The notes: a model not told the origin generated them from the letters alone. DNA of 13,638 nt from Bifidobacterium breve (GCA_943324025.2 CALPKA020000004.1:1-13638); one strand, 5' to 3'; counted from the stretch's first letter, positions 1-6,718 are shown. Made by a program: numbers and translations.

Positions 1-197
1 ATATCAGCACAGGTTTTACCGGCAAAGTAATTTTCTTGCATATTTGCTAAGTCGCCAACTAATGGCATAAAACCTGGGGTGCGAAGTCCGTGGTTGTAAT
101 TTAGCCACAAGCAACGATGACAAGATCCCCAAGAAAATGTTAAATCTGATGGGGAGATAAACTCTCTAGCACTTCCAACTGCATTTGATGAAGCCAT
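1..197 (-). CDS. Partial CDS, N-terminal 65 residues of an unidentified protein (PD-(D/E)XK nuclease-like?)
   Basis: An open frame starts with ATG at 197 and runs off the left edge of the window, so only the N-terminus is visible. The protein begins MASSNAVGSAREF and continues with SPSDLTFSWGSCHRCLWLN. A stretch of the type 'hSPSDh-W-x-C-x-R-C-h-h' near the N-terminus is, from memory, found in uncharacterised bacterial proteins assigned to the PD-(D/E)XK nuclease superfamily (Cas4/RecB-like fold). The catalytic part is not in the window, so the family assignment is tentative. A purine-rich AGAGAG lies just before the ATG and can serve as a weak ribosome binding site. It lies downstream of the LysE-family gene on the same strand, 112 bp away, and an inverted repeat sits 19 bp upstream of its start. 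That the frame is coding is fairly safe; its function is not known. Confidence 0.6.
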   Translation of the reverse strand, partial: MASSNAVGSAREFISPSDLTFSWGSCHRCLWLNYNHGLRTPGFMPLVGDLANMQENYFAGKTCAD

Positions 198-215
198 ATT
201 CTCTCTTTTCATTAC

Positions 216-231
216 GCACTAAATAAAGTGC
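216..231. repeat. Inverted repeat GCACT-N6-AGTGC upstream of the partial gene
   Basis: Perfect 5-bp arms flank the 6-nt AT spacer AAATAA, 19 bp upstream of the ATG at 197. The position suits an operator for that gene. The arms are short, so chance is possible. Nothing else was recognised in the 198-309 gap. Confidence 0.3.
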
Positions 232-309
232 CTGATTTTGGTGTTCTTAAGTGATAAGTCTGCCCCTTGCCACTGACATTGGGCTAGATCGCCACGATTT
301 TTAAATCAA

Positions 310-966
310 CTACCCAATCAGGACGGCCGAGAATATGGTGAAAATACCAAGGCCGATCATTACAAAACCGCCAAAGCGGCGCATAAAAATCAGACGCTTA
401 ACATCCCCTGATAGCCAGTTGCGAACAGTTCCCGCTAAAAAGCCATAGCTACCATCTGAGATCAATGCGATTGCAGCAAATATCGCACCTAAAATTAATA
501 ATTGCGCTGTGACATTATCTTTTTCCTGATCAACAAATTGGGGCAAAATGGCGGCGAAGAAAACAATTGATTTTGGATTTAATACCCCAACCCAGAAGCC
601 ATTTTTAACTGAGGTGAAAAAGGATGGCTTACTACCTGAAGTATTTTGCATATCTTGGGCATGGACTCTGCTGGCAGCGATTGCGGCGAAACCTAAATAG
701 ATTAGGTAAGCACCACCTGCCCATTGGATTGCGTTGTAAAAAAGTTTGGAGCTTTGTAGAAGCGGGCCAAGGCCAAAGGCCACTAAGACAGAGACCAAAA
801 ACATGCCAAAGGCATTGCCGATAACGGTTGCGATCGCAGCCAACCTGCCCCAGGCAATTGCCCGGGCGATGGTGAAGAGAACCGATGGGCCAGGGGCAAG
901 AATGATCAGGATTGTGGCTATTAGGTACTCCCACAGGCGTGAGGGGATGGCATCTGAGGTGAACAC
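310..966 (-). CDS. LysE/RhtB-family amino-acid exporter
   Basis: The 218-residue protein is the usual size for LysE/RhtB translocators, which export amino acids or related small molecules from the cytoplasm. The family signature lies near the N-terminus (LIATILIILAPGPSVLFTIARAIAWGR, about residues 15-41, with the APGPS motif). About six hydrophobic segments follow, including an interior NPKSIVFFAAILPQF motif (about residues 130-144) that is typical of the family. The start is GTG at 966, because an in-frame TAG lies two codons upstream. TAGGAT at 973-978, 6 nt before the GTG, can be a -10 box for a leaderless mRNA, although its AGGA could also act as a Shine-Dalgarno. The gene diverges from the PadR regulator across 89 bp. 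The substrate cannot be deduced from the sequence. Confidence 0.9.
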   Translation of the reverse strand: MFTSDAIPSRLWEYLIATILIILAPGPSVLFTIARAIAWGRLAAIATVIGNAFGMFLVSVLVAFGLGPLLQSSKLFYNAIQWAGGAYLIYLGFAAIAASRVHAQDMQNTSGSKPSFFTSVKNGFWVGVLNPKSIVFFAAILPQFVDQEKDNVTAQLLILGAIFAAIALISDGSYGFLAGTVRNWLSGDVKRLIFMRRFGGFVMIGLGIFTIFSAVLIG

Positions 967-972
967 GCGCTA

Positions 973-978
973 ATCCTA
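973..978 (-). promoter_or_regulatory. Probable -10 box of the LysE-family gene (leaderless)
   Basis: TAGGAT on the minus strand ends 6 nt before the GTG at 966. That is the spacing expected when transcription starts at the first base of the start codon. No convincing -35 was seen. Confidence 0.4.
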
Positions 979-1021
979 TGGGTTGCCATATGGGGGGTTA
1001 ATAGGTTTAAATACTCGATAG

Positions 1022-1034
1022 TATCGATTCGATA
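1022..1034. promoter_or_regulatory. Palindrome TATCGA-N-TCGATA, candidate PadR operator
   Basis: Perfect 6-bp arms around one base lie in the LysE/PadR divergent gap, 22 bp before the PadR start. A further TCGATA sits at 1016-1021, so TCGATA-type half-sites cluster here. PadR proteins commonly repress their own promoter, so this is the obvious candidate operator. It is not the ATGT-N8-ACAT form known for classical PadR, so the assignment rests on position and symmetry. Confidence 0.5.
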
Positions 1035-1055
1035 TATCTAGTAGATAGGAAGCCT

Positions 1056-1598
1056 GTGCGCTCGCGATCTGAGTCCTTAGAGTTTGCCCTCCTTGGGCTG
1101 CTCTCACAAGGTCCACTTCATGGGTATGAGCTTCGCAAACGGATGAGTGCAATCTATGGACCATTTCGAGCATTAAGTTTTTCAGTTTTATACCCACAAC
1201 TTCGCAAGATGCTTGAGGCTAATTTAATTGAAGAGTCATTTGCCGATGCAGGTGGTTTATCTAGGAAATCTCGAATTGTTTATGACTTAACTTCAGAAGG
1301 ACGGGAGCGCTTTGCATCACTTATGCAAAATGCCAGCCCAGATTCATTTGAGGATGAAGGATTTGAGGTTCGATTCGCATTTTTTGGTCCAACACCAAGA
1401 AATAACCGAGTTCGAATTTTAGAAGGACGCCATCGGCGTTTAGTTGAAAAAGCGGAGATCGTCCGCAAAGACCTATCAAAAATTCCAGAAGGTATTGATA
1501 CCTACTTAGTTGAGTGGCGCCGTCACTCATTGGAATCAGCTGAGCGAGAGATTGCTTGGTTGGAAAAAATGATACAAACCGAAAGGAAGAGCTCGTGA
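1056..1598 (+). CDS. PadR-family transcriptional regulator
   Basis: The 180-residue protein has an N-terminal PadR winged helix-turn-helix at about residues 5-85. It opens with [25 protein letters not shown], then [17 protein letters not shown] (recognition helix) and [14 protein letters not shown] (wing and following helix). The C-terminal half, about residues 95-178, is rich in charged helical sequence and is the probable dimerisation part; [21 protein letters not shown] looks coiled. The start is GTG at 1056, preceded by AGGAAG at 1047-1052. The last codons overlap the ino1 start (GTGA at 1595-1598), so the two genes form a translationally coupled operon. From memory, a PadR-like gene beside ino1 also occurs in mycobacteria, which suggests a functional link. 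The ligand is unknown. It probably represses its own operon through the palindrome at 1022-1034. Confidence 0.9.
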   Translation: MRSRSESLEFALLGLLSQGPLHGYELRKRMSAIYGPFRALSFSVLYPQLRKMLEANLIEESFADAGGLSRKSRIVYDLTSEGRERFASLMQNASPDSFEDEGFEVRFAFFGPTPRNNRVRILEGRHRRLVEKAEIVRKDLSKIPEGIDTYLVEWRRHSLESAEREIAWLEKMIQTERKSS

Positions 1599-2689
1599 GC
1601 GTAGAAAATAAAGGTGAAATCCGAGTAGCAATAGTTGGAGTCGGAAATTGCGCCAACTCATTGATTCAAGGAATTACCTATTACAAGGATGCTACTAACG
1701 AAACCGAGATTCCTGGTTTGATGCACCCAGTCCTTGGTGGGTACCACATTAAAAACATTAATTTTGTTTTAGCTCTAGATGTTGATGCTAAAAAGGTCGG
1801 TTTAGATCTTGCAGATGCAATCTGGGCAAGTGAGAACAACACTATTAAATTCTCAACAGTTGCAAAAACTGGCGTAACAGTAAAGCGCGGAACCACATTA
1901 GATGGTTTGGGCCGCTACTACAAAGAAACAATCAAGGAATCTGATGCTGCACCAGTTGATGTGGTGGCAGAGTTAAAATCCAACAAGGTTGATGTAGTTA
2001 TCTGCTACCTACCAGTTGGCTCTGAAGAGGCTGCAAAGTTTTATGCCCAGTGCGCAATTGATGCCGGATGTGCATTTGTTAACGCTCTGCCAGTCTTTAT
2101 TGCCTCTGATCCAGTATGGGCAGATAAATTCACTAAGGCAGGACTTCCAATTGTTGGTGATGATATTAAGTCACAGGTTGGTGCCACAATCACCCACCGA
2201 ATCATGGCAAAACTATTCCAAGATCGTGGTGTTCACCTAGATCGCACCTACCAATTAAATGTTGGTGGAAATATGGATTTCAAGAACATGTTAGAGCGTG
2301 ATCGTCTTGAGTCAAAGAAGATCTCAAAGACCCAATCTGTAACCTCACAATTAGATTATGACTTGGGTGCTAAGAATGTACACATCGGACCATCTGATTA
2401 CATTCCATGGCTTGATGATCGCAAGTGGGCTTATGTTCGCCTAGAGGGCCGAGCATTTGGAGATGTGCCATTAAATCTTGAGTACAAGCTTGAGGTTTGG
2501 GATTCACCAAACTCAGCAGGTGTAATTATTGATGCACTTCGTTGTGCCAAGATTGCATTAGATCGCAAGATTGGTGGACCACTTCTTTCACCATCTAGCT
2601 ACTTCATGAAGTCTCCACCGGTGCAATACACCGATGAGCAGGCCTTCCAAAAGGTTGAGCAATTTATTGATGGAAGTATCGAAAGATAA
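1595..2689 (+). CDS. ino1: Inositol-3-phosphate synthase (myo-inositol-1-phosphate synthase)
   Basis: This NAD-dependent enzyme converts glucose 6-phosphate to 1D-myo-inositol 3-phosphate, the first step toward phosphatidylinositol and, in many actinobacteria, mycothiol. The 364-residue length matches the short actinobacterial/archaeal type, not the longer eukaryotic one. The Rossmann glycine motif [12 protein letters not shown] is at residues 11-22. The family-specific [11 protein letters not shown] is at 188-198, [11 protein letters not shown] at 222-232 and [18 protein letters not shown] at 265-282, with [11 protein letters not shown] at 299-309. The frame is open back to a TTG at 1556, but GTG at 1595 is preferred: it overlaps the PadR stop as GTGA, has GGAAG upstream at suitable spacing, and places the dinucleotide fold at the normal distance from the N-terminus. 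A strong terminator follows 18 bp after the stop. Confidence 0.96.
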   Translation: MSVENKGEIRVAIVGVGNCANSLIQGITYYKDATNETEIPGLMHPVLGGYHIKNINFVLALDVDAKKVGLDLADAIWASENNTIKFSTVAKTGVTVKRGTTLDGLGRYYKETIKESDAAPVDVVAELKSNKVDVVICYLPVGSEEAAKFYAQCAIDAGCAFVNALPVFIASDPVWADKFTKAGLPIVGDDIKSQVGATITHRIMAKLFQDRGVHLDRTYQLNVGGNMDFKNMLERDRLESKKISKTQSVTSQLDYDLGAKNVHIGPSDYIPWLDDRKWAYVRLEGRAFGDVPLNLEYKLEVWDSPNSAGVIIDALRCAKIALDRKIGGPLLSPSSYFMKSPPVQYTDEQAFQKVEQFIDGSIER

Positions 2690-2707
2690 TAATAAGAAGT
2701 TAAAGTA

Positions 2708-2743
2708 AAAGCCCCTAAGGTTTTATAGACCTTAGGGGCTTTT
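2708..2743. terminator. Bidirectional intrinsic terminator between ino1 and the 2766-3362 gene
   Basis: A perfect 11-bp stem AGCCCCTAAGG / CCTTAGGGGCT (2710-2720 and 2730-2740) surrounds a 9-nt loop. An A-run on the left and a T-run on the right let it act in both directions. It lies between converging genes, as expected for a shared terminator. Confidence 0.93.
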
Positions 2744-2765
2744 GCCCTCTTGGAGAGTGAGGGCC

Positions 2766-3362
2766 TTAAATCGTCGCGTCAGCTTCTACGCGACGAATAT
2801 GCGCAAAGCCGAGTAGTGAAAGAAATAGCATCAATGCGCCACCAACTGCTGCGGCCCAAGCTGCATACATTGCAATTTGGCCGATTTGCCAGAATGCAAA
2901 TGAGTAAAGAAGTAATCCGCGCAAAGTTTCACCCATAAATAAGGTTGTGCGCTGACCCATAAGTGTGGCAGCCTCAGTTGCTAATGCACCATTTGCTGGC
3001 TCTGCCTTTGATTTAGCAGCTGCAGCTAATGCCATTCCACTAACCTCTGAATAAACCTTGCCGCCTGCAATACCTTTTAAGTGTGAGCCAATGTAAAAAT
3101 CTGCATAAGCTTGTGCTTGCTTACCGGTAGTAAGTGGCATATTTGAAAATGGGGCAAGAGCTGCTTGTGCCTCTTCAGAGAGAGCTTTAAATCCGGCGCT
3201 ATCTTTGTCTGGCATAGTAATTTTTTGTTGAGACAACTGTGTTGCAACAGATTCATCTGCGAAACTAGCGCCCCAATTTAAGAGTGCTGCTGCTACAAAT
3301 AAAAATACGGAAAGTCCCAAACCGACAAAGCTGACGATTCGATCGAAGGTGCGACGTTTCAT
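2766..3362 (-). CDS. Small actinobacterial membrane protein of unknown function
   Basis: The 198-residue protein has a membrane segment at about residues 9-29 (IVSFVGLGLSVFLFVAAALL). A middle part of about 120 residues follows, likely exported, with KQAQAYADFYIGSHLKGIAGGKVYSEVS. Two closely spaced hydrophobic segments lie near the C-terminus (about 147-190). The pattern 'RRTFD...G...LNWGxxFA', a QAQAYADFYI-HLK-AGGK-Y motif and 'RGETLRGLLL-AFW-IGQIA' matches a family I remember from actinobacterial genomes, some members of which are misnamed 'aromatic ring-opening dioxygenase LigA'. Nothing here supports a dioxygenase. The start is ATG at 3362 with AGGAGA upstream. The gene lies downstream of a LuxR-type DNA-binding protein on the same strand, across a 172-bp gap containing repeats. 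Its biochemical role is unknown. Confidence 0.85.
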   Translation of the reverse strand: MKRRTFDRIVSFVGLGLSVFLFVAAALLNWGASFADESVATQLSQQKITMPDKDSAGFKALSEEAQAALAPFSNMPLTTGKQAQAYADFYIGSHLKGIAGGKVYSEVSGMALAAAAKSKAEPANGALATEAATLMGQRTTLFMGETLRGLLLYSFAFWQIGQIAMYAAWAAAVGGALMLFLSLLGFAHIRRVEADATI

Positions 3363-3366
3363 TATA

Positions 3367-3385
3367 AATTTCTCCTAATTTCTCC
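3367..3385 (-). promoter_or_regulatory. Duplicated Shine-Dalgarno upstream of the membrane protein gene
   Basis: Read on the minus strand, the 9-mer GGAGAAATT occurs twice with a 10-nt period (+ strand 3367-3375 and 3377-3385), just before the ATG at 3362. The nearer copy has normal spacing for initiation. The farther copy is too distant to serve this start codon and may be chance or a standby site. Confidence 0.5.
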
Positions 3386-3398
3386 AGTTTTACTGCCT

Positions 3399-3419
3399 TG
3401 AGAAGTTATGTACTTCTCA
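3399..3419. promoter_or_regulatory. Inverted repeat TGAGAAGT-N5-ACTTCTCA, candidate operator or 5' UTR hairpin
   Basis: Perfect 8-bp arms flank TATGT, about 40 bp upstream of the membrane protein's ATG. On the minus strand a TATTAAT-like box lies a few bases further upstream, so the repeat would sit at or just after the transcription start. It could be a dimeric operator or an mRNA stem-loop. It has no terminal T-run, so it is not a terminator. Confidence 0.55.
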
Positions 3420-3468
3420 CTGCTATTAATACTCCTGAAGTAAGTAGGTTTAAGGTTGAATAGGTAGA

Positions 3469-3506
3469 GGTAGCACTTACCCAGATTTAATAAGGGGTGG
3501 CACTTA
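3469..3506. repeat. Direct repeat GGTRGCACTTA, two copies 27 bp apart
   Basis: GGTAGCACTTA at 3469-3479 and GGTGGCACTTA at 3496-3506 match at 10 of 11 positions. They lie between the LuxR-type gene and the membrane protein, upstream of the latter's probable promoter. Tandem binding sites are possible; the sample is too small to exclude chance. Confidence 0.4.
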
Positions 3507-3534
3507 GACTTAAATCACTAAATTAAAAAATTAC

Positions 3535-3855
3535 CTACTCAATATGTTTTGCGCAGATCTGCTCTCCATTTGGACCAATACTCATGTGCTTGCAATCAAT
3601 TCCCAATTTATCAAATGCTTTATCACCAAATTGTGATCGATAAGCAAGAGCTAACAGCACTCGAACATTAACCTCACCATTTGATTTAATTGAGAAGGCA
3701 TGGGCAACTCGTGAAACGGTGTTCTCAACTACTTTTTCAGAGTGCGCGGTGGCTCGGGCAATAGCAGCATTGGTAAGCCCTTCACATAGGTGCTCACAGA
3801 CAAGGTGTTCAAACGGGGATAGCTCCCGCATCAAAATCTTTACGTCCAAGGTCAC
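3535..3855 (-). CDS. Stand-alone LuxR/GerE-type helix-turn-helix protein
   Basis: The 106-residue protein is almost only a LuxR C-terminal DNA-binding domain. LSPFEHLVCEHLCEGLTNAAIARATAHSEKVVENTVSRVAHAFSI (about residues 12-56) follows the GerE pattern: LSxxE, then the first HTH helix (TNAAIARA) and the recognition helix (SEKVVENTVSRV). The usual KTV is replaced by KVVENTV. No receiver, PAS or autoinducer-binding domain precedes it. A C-terminal tail with two cysteines (CKHMSIGPNGEQICAKH, about 88-104) is unusual and could sense redox state or metal, but that is speculation. The start is uncertain: GTG at 3855 is the first possible, but the GGAG upstream lies nearly against it and is better spaced for TTG at 3849. 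The choice does not affect the domain. It diverges from the 3946 operon and lies upstream of the membrane protein gene. Confidence 0.82.
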   Translation of the reverse strand: MTLDVKILMRELSPFEHLVCEHLCEGLTNAAIARATAHSEKVVENTVSRVAHAFSIKSNGEVNVRVLLALAYRSQFGDKAFDKLGIDCKHMSIGPNGEQICAKHIE

Positions 3856-3933
3856 TCTCCAATGATCTAATGGCTATTGTGCTCTTACCTAGGGCAATTT
3901 CTCAAGTAGATGATTTATTCGGCAGTTTGCGCC

Positions 3934-3939
3934 TACTAT
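3934..3939 (+). promoter_or_regulatory. Probable -10 box TACTAT of the isomerase/SDR operon (leaderless)
   Basis: TACTAT fits the TAnnnT actinobacterial -10 and ends 6 nt before GTG at 3946. No Shine-Dalgarno lies before that GTG. Together these favour a leaderless transcript starting at the GTG. Confidence 0.55.
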
Positions 3940-3945
3940 TGCGGC

Positions 3946-4695
3946 GTGAGTTTCATTAAATCTGAGCAAACGGGCGCAATTTTGCACCTAACACTAAACC
4001 GGCCTGAAAAGAAGAATGCCATTACTCAGGATATGTATCAGGAGTTGGCAACCCAAATAAATAATGCAGCTGGTGATTTTGGAATTCGTGTTGTAGTTCT
4101 TTCATCTACCGGAGATTCTTTTACTGCCGGAAATGATATAAATGATTTTGCAAATAATCCTCAAATGCATGAAGGATCGCCAGTCTTTAATTTTCTGTTT
4201 GCAATTCATAACTTTCCAAAGCCATTAATTGCAGCGGTTAGAGGCAGAGCGGTTGGAATTGGCACCACAATGCTGATGCATTGTGATCTAGTTACTGCAA
4301 ATTCTGATACTAAGTTTTCAATGCCATTTGTTTCTTTAGGTTTGGTCGCTGAAGGCGGCTCAAGTTACCTTTTCCCACGTTTGGTCGGACATGCCAAAGC
4401 TGCTGAAATCTTTTTAACAGGTCGCAGTTTTTCAGCGGAGGAGGCATTGCAAATGGGATTGATTAATTCAATTTCCGATGATGAGTTATCTGCTGCCATG
4501 GCTTACGCACAAGAGATCTCTGAGCAACCACCAAATGCAGTAATTAACACCAAAGCGTTGCTTAAGAGCAGCGCGCATGAAGCTTTGAATCAGGTTATGC
4601 GGGCAGAGGGTGAGTTATTTAGAATGGCAACTGAATCAGATGAGGCCCAAATTGCATTTATGAATTTCCTAACCAAAAAGAGTAAGGTCAAGTAA
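3946..4695 (+). CDS. Crotonase-fold delta3,delta2-enoyl-CoA isomerase-like protein (ECI2-like)
   Basis: The 249-residue protein has a complete crotonase fold. The two oxyanion-hole regions are SFTAGNDINDF (residues 59-68) and AVRGRAVGIGTT (97-108). Aligned by eye with mitochondrial enoyl-CoA hydratase, the two catalytic glutamates are absent: they fall at T108 and F128. A glutamate instead sits at E136 in MPFVSLGLVAEGGSSYLFPRL, which matches the eukaryotic peroxisomal isomerase ECI2/PECI (TPF-HLG-PEG-SSYTFP). The C-terminal SDEAQIAFMNFLTKKSK also resembles ECI2. It is therefore more likely to shift double bonds in unsaturated acyl-CoAs than to hydrate them. The frame is open back to ATG at 3910, but GTG at 3946 gives the family's N-terminus and follows a -10 box. 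Its stop overlaps the next start as TAATG. Confidence 0.85.
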   Translation: MSFIKSEQTGAILHLTLNRPEKKNAITQDMYQELATQINNAAGDFGIRVVVLSSTGDSFTAGNDINDFANNPQMHEGSPVFNFLFAIHNFPKPLIAAVRGRAVGIGTTMLMHCDLVTANSDTKFSMPFVSLGLVAEGGSSYLFPRLVGHAKAAEIFLTGRSFSAEEALQMGLINSISDDELSAAMAYAQEISEQPPNAVINTKALLKSSAHEALNQVMRAEGELFRMATESDEAQIAFMNFLTKKSKVK

Positions 4696-5525
4696 TGACT
4701 CTTGCTGGCAAAAGAATATTTATTACAGGTGGCTCTAGAGGAATCGGATTAGCTATTGCATTGCGTGCTGCAAAAGATGGTGCCCAGATTGCAATTGCAG
4801 CAAAAACTGCTGATCCACACCCAAAGCTGCCAGGGACAATTTTTACAGCAGCAAGTGAGATTGAAGCAGCTGGCGGAAAAGCTCTCCCAATTCAATGTGA
4901 TATTCGAGATGAAGATCAGATAGCGGCTGCAGTTGAAAAAGCTGCTGCCGAATTTGGTGGAATTGATATCTTAATCAATAACGCTTCGGCAATTAATTTA
5001 ACAAATACTGAAAATACGCCGGCAAAAAGATTTGATCTAATGATGGGGGTTAATACCCGTGGCACATTTTTAACATCCCAGGCTTGCCTGCCTTATCTAA
5101 AGAAGAGTGCACAAGAGGGAAGAAACCCACATATCTTGATGCTCTCACCACCACTTTCAATGAAAGGAAAATGGTTTAAGCCACACCTTGCCTACACAAT
5201 GGCAAAGTATGGAATGAGCATGTGTGTATTGGGATTAGCTGATGAGTTAAAGCGGGATGGGATTGGCGTTAATGCATTATGGCCAAGAACTGCAATTGAT
5301 ACCGCAGCTCTTGCCATGATTCCTGGCGTAGATACTGACTTTTGCCGCACACCTGAGATCATCTCTGACTCGGCATACATAATCTTAAATCGAGATGGCA
5401 AAGAGTGCAGTGGAAATTTCTTTATAGATGATGAGGTTTTAGCAAGCGAGGGAGTTGTGGATTTAGATAAATATGCGGTTGTGCCAGGAACTAAAGAGTT
5501 TATAAAAGATCTATACGTTGATTAA
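4695..5525 (+). CDS. HSDL2-like short-chain dehydrogenase/reductase
   Basis: The 276-residue protein is a classical SDR with an N-terminal cofactor motif TGGSRGIG (residues 11-18), an NNAS motif (95-98), N120, and catalytic S151, Y167 and K171 (LSPPLS and YTMAK). The block SPPL-WFK-H-AYTMAKYGMSM-VLG-ADE and VNALWPRTAIDTAA closely match the SDR domain of animal HSDL2 (hydroxysteroid dehydrogenase-like 2). The C-terminal sterol-carrier domain of HSDL2 is missing here, as is common in bacteria. The substrate is unknown; a hydroxy- or oxo-acyl compound is plausible because the gene is translationally coupled (TAATG) to an enoyl-CoA isomerase-like gene. ATG at 4695 is the start. The stop shares the bases TTAA with the converging nickel permease gene. 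Confidence 0.9.
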   Translation: MTLAGKRIFITGGSRGIGLAIALRAAKDGAQIAIAAKTADPHPKLPGTIFTAASEIEAAGGKALPIQCDIRDEDQIAAAVEKAAAEFGGIDILINNASAINLTNTENTPAKRFDLMMGVNTRGTFLTSQACLPYLKKSAQEGRNPHILMLSPPLSMKGKWFKPHLAYTMAKYGMSMCVLGLADELKRDGIGVNALWPRTAIDTAALAMIPGVDTDFCRTPEIISDSAYIILNRDGKECSGNFFIDDEVLASEGVVDLDKYAVVPGTKEFIKDLYVD

Positions 5526-6661
5526 AGCTTAAACTCTTTATGCTCATGCTCAGTCTCTTTAATACCTGAGGAGTATTTAGCCTCGTACTTGCCGGTTTTC
5601 CAGATCAGCACCGAAAGCAACCACGCGCCAACAAATGAGGCGACAATAAAATAGCCAACCCTATTTAGATCTATTTCTGCAATTAAGGTGAATGGCTGGT
5701 AATTATCAATGGAGGTCTTCTCCGCAAGTACGCCAATCAACTGGATTGTGCCAATTACGAAAGCCACAAATATTGATAAACCAGTAGTTGTAATGTTGTA
5801 GTAAATTTTTCTAAGCGGTGATGTAAAAGCCCATGAGTAGGCCTTCGTCATGAAAATTCCATCAAGTGAATCCATTAATGACATTCCAGCGGCAAATATA
5901 AGCGGTAAGGCAATTATGGCGAGCGGCGGAAGTGTTCCACCAACGGTACCAACCGCTGCGGTTGCAGAAAGTGCAAGCAGGGCCACTTCGGTTGCAGTAT
6001 CAAAGCCAAGTCCAAATAAAACCCCAACTGGGTATAGTTGCCAGGATTTATCAAACCCATTTTTGAAAGCGCCTCTAAAAATTCTACGCATTAAACCACG
6101 CTCATTTAAAAGCTGTGTCAGATGCTCATGGGAAAACTTTCCAGTTTTTGCTTGTTTCCAAACTTTAATAATTCCAACCAAAATTACAAGATTTAGAATT
6201 CCAACTAAATATAGAAATAGAGTTGAAACTGAAGCACCAATAATTCCACCAGTTTCGGCAAAATCTTTTTGAAACTTTGCTGCCTGTTTGGCGGCGAATG
6301 CAACGCCAATGCAAAGGGCCATAACAATTGTTGAGTGGCCTAGTGAGAAAAATAACCCCACTGCTAATGGCTTCTTTCCTTTGGCGAGCATTAATCGAGT
6401 TGTGTCATCAATTGCGGCAATATGATCGGCATCAAAAGCGTGGCGAAGTCCAAATGAGTAGGCAAGTGCGCCTGCTCCTGCATAGATCAAAGCTCCAGAG
6501 GAGTTTGTTAGCGAGCTATAGGCGGGATTTGAGTTGTAGTGAAAAAATAGCCCCCACCCTGCAACATGCAAAAAGATCACAACGGAGAGGACTCCGATTA
6601 GTGATGGAATCTCATCCCGAGAGAACTTAAGGTGCTCCCGCAATGATGTTTTCGAGCTCAT
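5522..6661 (-). CDS. NiCoT-family nickel/cobalt permease
   Basis: This 379-residue inner-membrane permease has the NiCoT (HoxN/NixA/NhlF) signature HAFDADHI at residues 74-81, in the membrane segment that binds the metal. Other family motifs are FSLGHSTIV (105-113), LFGLGFDTATE (215-225) and GMSLMDSLDGIFM (259-271). About eight hydrophobic segments are visible, and a short histidine-containing tail (EHEHKEF) ends the protein. The frame is open back to 6775, but that extension lacks family character and would overlap the divergent gene. ATG at 6661 is chosen because TAACCT at 6669-6674 forms a -10 box 7 nt upstream, consistent with a leaderless mRNA; ATG at 6667 is the alternative. A Nur-like operator lies in the promoter. 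Selectivity between Ni and Co cannot be read directly, but the operator argues for nickel. Confidence 0.93.
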   Translation of the reverse strand: MSSKTSLREHLKFSRDEIPSLIGVLSVVIFLHVAGWGLFFHYNSNPAYSSLTNSSGALIYAGAGALAYSFGLRHAFDADHIAAIDDTTRLMLAKGKKPLAVGLFFSLGHSTIVMALCIGVAFAAKQAAKFQKDFAETGGIIGASVSTLFLYLVGILNLVILVGIIKVWKQAKTGKFSHEHLTQLLNERGLMRRIFRGAFKNGFDKSWQLYPVGVLFGLGFDTATEVALLALSATAAVGTVGGTLPPLAIIALPLIFAAGMSLMDSLDGIFMTKAYSWAFTSPLRKIYYNITTTGLSIFVAFVIGTIQLIGVLAEKTSIDNYQPFTLIAEIDLNRVGYFIVASFVGAWLLSVLIWKTGKYEAKYSSGIKETEHEHKEFKL

Positions 6662-6668
6662 AGGCATT

Positions 6669-6674
6669 AGGTTA
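6669..6674 (-). promoter_or_regulatory. Probable -10 box TAACCT of the nickel permease gene
   Basis: TAACCT on the minus strand lies 7 nt before ATG at 6661 and directly beside the palindrome at 6675-6691. A protein bound there would block RNA polymerase. Confidence 0.5.
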
Positions 6675-6691
6675 ATGCAAATCATTTGCAT
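6675..6691. promoter_or_regulatory. Nur-type (nickel-responsive Fur family) operator, ATGCAAAT-C-ATTTGCAT
   Basis: The inverted repeat is perfect, with 8-bp arms around one base; its inner 15 bases have the 7-1-7 form of Fur-family boxes. It reads TGCAA-N5-TTGCA, which matches the tGCaa-N5-ttGCA motif I recall for Streptomyces coelicolor Nur. It sits between the -10 and -35 positions of the nickel permease promoter, as expected for repression when nickel is plentiful. The Nur gene itself is not in the window. Confidence 0.75.
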
Positions 6692-6692
6692 C

Positions 6693-6707
6693 TGCAAACA
6701 TTTTGAA
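6693..6707. promoter_or_regulatory. Second, imperfect Nur-like box
   Basis: TGCAA-N5-TTGAA keeps one half-site and most of the other, and its centre is 17 bp from that of the first box. It covers the -35 region of the divergent CopC-like gene, so it could extend control to that gene. Confidence 0.4.
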
Positions 6708-6718
6708 AGAAGAGTTGA

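Noticed and set aside
624..973. Plus-strand frames opposite the LysE gene and frame-shifted minus frames over it
   Set aside because: Their composition is not protein-like and they overlap a clear LysE-family protein.
1556..1594. Upstream TTG start for ino1
   Set aside because: GTG at 1595 has the better ribosome binding site and the coupled GTGA overlap; the extra residues have no match in the family.
3910..3945. Twelve extra N-terminal residues on the isomerase from ATG at 3910
   Set aside because: Crotonase proteins normally start close to the first strand, as from GTG at 3946. The extension would cover the TACTAT promoter box.
5850..6630. Plus-strand frames opposite the nickel permease gene
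   Set aside because: They are antisense to the NiCoT signature and have no start context or recognisable domain.
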